Shown: in pieces, positions 58,601 to 64,000 of the stretch
How the letters are laid out: every line of letters starts with the position of its first letter
Position numbering within the stretch: position 1 is the first letter of the stretch
Assembly (NCBI GenBank): GCA_008933995.1
Contig: WARS01000034.1
Coordinates: forward strand, 511,501-575,500
DNA: 64,000 bases
Reading direction: 5' to 3'
Origin: Datnioides undecimradiatus
Taxonomy: Eukaryota > Chordata > Actinopteri > Lobotiformes > Datnioididae
The notes under the pieces: model-generated
Database searches by the model: none
What the model saw: only the letters and a program-made list of their open reading frames with translations
What the model was told of the DNA's origin: nothing
Translations under genes and position numbers: made by a program

Positions 58601-61600
58601 GGCCATGAAGCCAAAACAATGAGCTGAAAGCTGCTGAAAAGCCGAGGAGCTGCAGAGCTGGTTATAGCTCTCTGAGGATTCGTCACCTTTCACATCTGTG
58701 TAATCATGTGATCCGCCATTAATATGAATATTATTGATTAGCGCAACTTTAACCATATCACTAACCTTAACACCCAAGTGGTCACAACTGCACAGGTCAG
58801 GGAACAAGTCGATAATCTTTTGCTTATTCATCTAATCTACAAAGACGACACAGCGCGCAGCTACATCACTGTCTGAGTAGGTAGAATAAAAGTTTCTCGG
58901 TGTCTATTCTGACCGTGTGCACAATTTCAGCAGGGCAAAAGTGAGACTGTGGGGGCTGCTTGTTACACTGAACCTGCCTCTTCTTTCTGCTTTGTTTAGC
59001 ACAGAGGTTGCTGCAGGTTTTCGCAGCACAATAGAGCTGAAGTGCATTTCTGTACAGTCTGCTCCAACCACAGGCGGTGCACCCTTTGCAATCAGACAAA
59101 GCAAGCGCAGAGTTCGCTGGTGACGAAGGGCAGAATTAATTACACAGAGTTTGTTTTATTTGCAGGAAAGTTTAAATAAATATAAAATATAAAGTTGTTA
59201 TGTGTATAAATAAATATACCTGCCATAAAAGTGATTTTGTACATGTGGTTCATTTTCAGCTCCAGTATATGTGAGCATAAAAAGCTCTCGCCCAAGAATG
59301 AGATCAAATCAATAATAATCATTGGCATGATCAACTCTGTGGAACTGCCTTATTGACAGCAAACAGAAGCCTGATGCTGTGGACTATATTTTAATTCAGA
59401 CCGAGCACTGAAAGGGATTCCTCTCATGAGTCTTTGAGACTACTGAAGCAAAAAATCGACTCATATTAAAGTAAAATCAGCCGTGCCCGGAGACATTTTG
59501 GGTAAGAAGTCTTGGCTTAGTTCAGAGCTAATTGTTGCACTTGTTTATGTGCACATGTCTACTGAACCCTGCCCTCGTTTAAAGGAAAATAATATCTGAA
59601 TCCTGGCTCACAGCAGATTTTCACACTAAACCTCCATAATTTGCAATTACCTCAAATTTGAACACTATGTACATGTCAGTGTGGACATGATAGGCAAATA
59701 ATCTGATCTTATCACAACAGGACATTGATATGAAAATGATGGAGAGCTCAGATGACTCCCGTAGGTAAATTCAGCGCCACACCGCTTCTTCTCATTTGCC
59801 AGCCTCCACAGCTCCACAGCTGAAATCCTACACTGAAAAAGAAGCTCTCATGGGAGATTTCAACCTGCCATGTTTCTAATGAAATCAGCTAAAAAAAAAA
59901 AAAAAAAAATCTTAACATATTGTCAGAGATGGTTTCCAGGCAACAAAGGTGCATGAGATTATGTCTAAAAATAGTTCCTGTCTCTGCACAAAGAGCTAAA
60001 ATAACACACCTAAAAGACGGGAGCTAAAACTGTGCATGGATGTGTTATTTTCAGTGTCTGCTGGTGATTGGAGGAGCTAAAAATACAGCTTTTTGTCATT
60101 CTACTCATCCTGTCACTGTGTGCTTTGGACACAAGCTGTAACAGGAGCACACATTCTGTCGCTGCACCAGTCATCCAGCTGTATGACGAGGACATACATC
60201 GTGCCGTGGCATCACTCTGCTGTCTGCTCTTTTTTCTCCACCTGCCACTCACTGCCAGCCTCTGGCCATGGACTCCCTCACAGGAACACACACCTAATGG
60301 TAAATAATGACTCGGCAAACTGGTGGACCAACAGCAGTGGGGGGCCTTGCCCTACACACACATCAGTCTGAGGTGTTTTTGTATGAGTGTTACATCACAC
60401 ATCCTGGCATGTGCATGGCTTTTAAAGCTCAAGTATGAGGCTGGATGTCATACATGAGCAGAGGAGTTTCTCACAGGCCGAGGCAGTGGTTGAGGGGGCG
60501 GGGGAGAGACCTTTTAACTCTTTTAGATTGCCTGGGGGGCGTTTTCAGCCTGGCTCTGATGAAAAGAGAGCGGAGGGAAGCAGATGTGACAGCTGAGCGT
60601 CAGATTGGTTTAGTGGTCGAAACATTCGAGAAAGCTGCTCAGAAACATGACTGCTGGAGCTGAAGCCTCACGCCATGACACAGGAGTGCCTGAGGAGGGA
60701 CTCCGCTTTGCTCTGTAACAAAGCAACATGAAAAAGTTGCCTTGGTGAATTTGGCCTTATAAAACAGCATCAAGTTGCATGCAGGCATAGTAAACATGAC
60801 GTTACAATGCATTTATACCTTTTACAGCTTTGCGTCTTGAGTTTAGCGCTGCGAATGTTGCCGAAGTGACCATGTTTAGACCAGAGGGTGGAGCTGCCAT
60901 TAATACACACTGCTACAGCCCAGTCCTGAGTGATGGTCGGCATAGTAGCCACTTGTCAGTAGCAGCTACGTCCTTAAACACACCCTGTCTTTTTACTTTA
61001 AATGGTCATAGTTTGCAAAATGAATATCGTGCTCATTAAAAAAAAACTACTGAAGCCATGAACTTTTCATATCACTGTTAACTAAGACAGTAAAATGAAT
61101 GTCAAGTCAGATCATTTTCTCATACATTTCAGCTGAAACTTGCACCCTGGAGAATGCAGATGCACGTGCTTCTATACACTTTCCATGTCACCAGCTGTCA
61201 GTAACACTTTGCAGTTTTGCAAAATAATGTGAACGTCTAACGTGTTGTTATTAATTATTCTCAAGTCCCTACAGGCACGTTGGATACTGACACACTTAAA
61301 ACAGTTCACAGACAGTTTCATTACAAAATTGTGGATCAGTTAAAATTTCTGTCTTTGCTAATAACTCCCACTGGACCGCCTGTTCCTGCCAGCCCTCCCC
61401 CTGTGTCTCCATCCAAAAACCTCCTAATTTCTTTGTGGATCACTTCCCGGATCACGTTTATGCAGCGCTATGAAGATCAAACAGGCAACTATTTCATTCA
61501 CAGATTGTCAGCCGTTATTTCTGCAGTCAAATCTCTCTGGATAAAACTTTTGAAAACTGTTTTAGAAAGAAAATAAAATACCGTTTTCAAAAAAAAACTA

Positions 61601-62472
61601 GGCTGTATTTTCTTTGCAGCCATGGTACGGATCACTGTGGTGATAAATAAAATCATTGCATGCAGATCACATGATGATCATTGATTCTTTAGCACGTCAA
61701 ACAACAATGAGCTTCCTCTGAGGCTTCACAAACTGTCAGTGTGTCATGACAGCGAGAGCCCTGTGTTTACAGGGAACAAAAGCAGTGAAACAGGGTTTTC
61801 CATGATTGTCACGGCCTCTAACACACCCACCAGAAATGGGTGTGTTAGAGGCTAATCTATTCTCCCAGACCCAACTGTGTACCCACCTGTACCACAGGTG
61901 AACCAGGTGTGCCAGGCCTAGAAAATACCAAAAGCATACTTTGCATGCCTCTGTCTCACTGGGCAGGAAACATATTGACTGATGAATCCTGTCATTATAC
62001 ACAATTATGGCTCTTTCATAACACTGACTGATAACCCCCCTCTCACCTCATCTGATCCTGAGCCAAAGATGAGCAGGTCAAATGGGATGGCGGCAACCAT
62101 GTCTATAAGGAACCAGCCTTTGAAGTAGTGGATGGCGATCTTGGCCGGATGGCTGACCACCTCCTCATTGGTGTTGACGTACGTGGTCCTGAAGTTTATA
62201 AGGATGTCCACAATGAACATGATGTCCACGATCAGATCCACCACGTTAAGCGGCGAGCAGGAGTAGCCGCACTCCCTCCTCCTCTGCTCCTCGATGTCGT
62301 TGAGGAGGAAGGCAGCAGAGTAAGGTGTGAATATGGCCGTGTAGATGACCAGCAGCAGGATGAGCCAGTCCCACACTGCTTTGAAGGGGCTGTAGTGAAG
62401 GATGGTCCACTTGTCGATGCGTGGCGTTTGGAGCTTGTACTCAGGCAGCACATCCGCACCCAGAGAGAGAAC
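40649..62472 (-). CDS. kcnh7: Voltage-gated K+ channel Kcnh7 (Erg3/Kv11.3), 3' part (11 coding exons)
   Basis: Neuronal ether-a-go-go-related K+ channel subunit. The window holds 823 C-terminal residues; exons for the PAS/N-terminal region lie right of position 64000. Minus-strand exons: 62472-62047 (S1-S4 start, beginning [14 protein letters not shown]), 56282-56051 (S4 with [16 protein letters not shown]5), 55962-55795 (pore with filter SVGFGN), 55306-55107 (S6, C-linker), 53040-52788 (cyclic-nucleotide-binding homology domain, [17 protein letters not shown]), 50535-50330 (domain end, [12 protein letters not shown]), 49281-49200, 46138-45869, 44545-44386, 41899-41710, 40933-40649. Phases agree at every join. 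The S6 Tyr and Phe lining the ERG drug site are kept ([10 protein letters not shown]). The tail keeps the coiled-coil segment [20 protein letters not shown] and ends VSDPGLPGK as in mammalian KCNH7, separating it from KCNH2/KCNH6. Exon 46138-45869 encodes a poly-Glu tract. Confidence 0.95.
42660..43010 (+). mobile_element. MITE-like element, most complete copy of the family
   Basis: In the kcnh7 intron 41900-44385. It reads ATTTACTTGAGTAAAAATAC, CTCTATTACAAGTGAAAG, a middle part, then GATTTCCCTCTAAATGTA, AGTACAAATACTCAAAG and AGTACCTCATAATAGTATTT. This order matches a non-autonomous fish element I recall, about 350 bp, whose ends (CAGTGGTGGAAAGTAACT) are missing or decayed here. Confidence 0.6.
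45991..46052 (-). repeat. kcnh7: GAG-rich trinucleotide tract coding for poly-Glu in kcnh7
   Basis: Within exon 46138-45869 two blocks of mostly GAG codons, separated by a short Gly/Arg-containing gap, encode about 18 Glu residues. The frame is preserved. Such tracts vary in length by slippage. Confidence 0.85.
47777..47874. repeat. Two adjacent minisatellites (8-bp x 8, 10-bp x 3)
   Basis: ACGCAGCC repeated eight times without error at 47777-47840, then AAAGTAAGAC three times at 47841-47870 plus AAAG. Intronic in kcnh7. Confidence 0.95.
51191..51228. repeat. Perfect inverted repeat (15-bp arms, 8-nt loop)
   Basis: CTGCTCAGTAAAAGA (51191-51205), loop ACTTGAGG, exact reverse complement at 51214-51228. 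kcnh7 intron. Confidence 0.8.
56283..62046 (-). other. kcnh7: Large kcnh7 intron between the S1-S4 and S4-S5 exons
   Basis: 5.8 kb with no additional exon recognised on either strand. Contents noted: an A-run (59891-59909), a perfect hairpin at 61814-61852, and unassigned single-copy sequence. Open stretches on either strand match nothing I recognise. Confidence 0.6.
61814..61852. repeat. Perfect inverted repeat (16-bp arms, 7-nt loop)
   Basis: GCCTCTAACACACCCA (61814-61829), loop CCAGAAA, exact reverse complement at 61837-61852. kcnh7 intron. Confidence 0.8.
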
Positions 62473-64000
62473 CTGAGGGGAAAAACAGAGAATTTATCAA
62501 CTATTAAATTTAATCACTTTTTATTCAGCCTTAATAAATCTGAGGAAACAGTACTCTACTCTACTTTCTATTTAAAAACCCACTCTTGTGCTAAAATTGC
62601 TAGAATTTGTGAGCAACTTTGTGAGTGTGCAACATTAATGCTATTGTTGCCCCTTTAAACAAAGCACGGGTATCCTCCAGTTCTCCATATTCTGTATTTC
62701 AGCATAAAATTTCTTATTTAGATGAGGTTGGAAGGATGAGCAGCAGAGGAATCTTAAATATGCCCCTGTAGGTCAAGAAAATAGGTTAAATTCAGTAAAA
62801 ATGTAAATACAGCTCAATACAACCCAGCATGCATTAGCATTTTTGTGCCTTTACACTGTTTTGCGTGCAAGTATATATATTGTATTGTGACATATGACTG
62901 AGGATTAGGTCACGTAAAGGTCGTGTCTGTTGGTATGTGAATAATCTGGCTGCAGGAGCTGAACTTCAGCACTAACACTGTACATACTGCACAATCCTAA
63001 TACAGTTCAACATTATCTCCTCACTAACCGAAAAGCTTGCATGAGCAGATTACTGGAGGCATGAATCTCCCACCCCTGAAATAAATCATTCATGTGTTAA
63101 GTGAGGGATGAAAAAAACTGCTTCTAGTCTAATAATTTAAAATTTTAACTATGCATAAAAACATATTTCACATAGTCGACACAGGAGCAGGCTGCTTCAG
63201 AGCTACAGTTTCATAACCTTGAGAACTACTGTGTTTTGTATCATGATCACTTGTGAGATGAAAATATCTGGGAAGTTGTGCATAACTTAGCATCAGAACA
63301 GACAATTAAACAGTTTCAGGAAATAAAAAAAACCTCAGAAATATGCAGAAAACTCCAAACAACAACATGCATAAAATCTTCACTGTGTTTTGCATCGAGG
63401 ACGGGGGTATAATCCATTCCAACGAGGCTGGATGTCACTATCATTATCTGTGTTATTGCAGTTACCATATATACCCGAATAGCTCTTAACATCAATATTA
63501 CAGCGGCGTCATGGACCATTTCGGATAAGAGTCTCAATGACTTGCAGGTAATTATAGGTGCGGGCAGTGGATACATCTATTCATCTAAGTGTCTGACACT
63601 TCAATAGGCAGGAATTTCCAGGCCATGGCTTTCAGTGCTGATTATCGTGGCTCCGAGGAGCAATGCAAAGAGAGAGAGGCAGGTGAAGTACACGAGCTGC
63701 AAGGGCGGAGAGACAATTACTGTGTACAAGTGAGAATGAAACAGAAAGGAAGCCTCAGATGGCTCTATTTTGGCATCCATCACTTACTGTGCGTCGCCAG
63801 CCTCTGCCCTGGTCACCTTCATAACCTCTGTGATTGAGAGGAGAGGACTGGGGGGCCAGGAGGTTGAGGTATAGCACAAGAAAAGGCTGAAGTGTTAATA
63901 ATTGAATTGGTTATTAGAAACTCATGCCCTCTGTGATGTGGAGGGTCAAATGCTTTTACCCTCTGATATGGGATAACCTTTGAAATCGATAAGAAACCCG
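62473..64000 (-). other. kcnh7: kcnh7 intron upstream of the S1 exon (open at the right edge)
   Basis: No upstream kcnh7 exon was identified before the window ends. Confidence 0.6.

Noticed and set aside
62128-62658. 176-codon open frame on the plus strand
   Set aside because: Antisense shadow of the kcnh7 S1-S4 exon.

Overview
This is vertebrate genomic DNA. Five multi-exon genes with GT-AG introns, CA/TA microsatellites and MITE fragments of a type I recall from ray-finned fish, plus a proglucagon gene of fish type, point to a teleost, probably a percomorph given the short introns. The gene set is the block found at human 2q24.2: SLC4A10, GCG, a DPP4/FAP-family peptidase, GCA and KCNH7. 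No virus-derived element, CRISPR array, operon or tRNA/rRNA gene was recognised.

Layout. 1-11719 (+): 3' portion of slc4a10, a Na+-coupled bicarbonate transporter, 18 coding exons and a cassette exon giving a second C-terminus. 14565-16735 (-): complete proglucagon gene (glucagon, GLP-1, GLP-2), with a TATA box and an apparent intronic polyadenylation site that would give a GLP-2-less transcript. 18390-26890 (-): complete 26-exon dpp4-like gene, 742 codons, all catalytic residues intact. 27.2-32.0 kb: intergenic, no gene seen; fap or ifih1 would be expected near here from the tetrapod order. 32238-36701 (+): complete gca (grancalcin, penta-EF-hand), 241 codons. 40649-62472 (-): 3' part of kcnh7 (Erg3 K+ channel), 11 coding exons from S1 to the C-terminus; its N-terminal PAS region lies beyond the right edge.

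All exon joins listed were checked by hand for reading phase; every chain is in frame. slc4a10 and gcg converge, as do gca and kcnh7, and the last pair have opposite-strand poly(A) signals about 30 bp apart. gcg and the neighbouring peptidase are linked in function: DPP4 inactivates GLP-1.

The most useful observations are the two alternative ends (slc4a10, gcg), the DPP4-type active site of a gene sitting in the FAP position, the missing fap/ifih1, a dpp4 splice donor lying inside a microsatellite, a promoter-like GC-rich island in an slc4a10 intron and several perfect short hairpins. I found no evidence of an undescribed biological system; this is a well-conserved vertebrate block.
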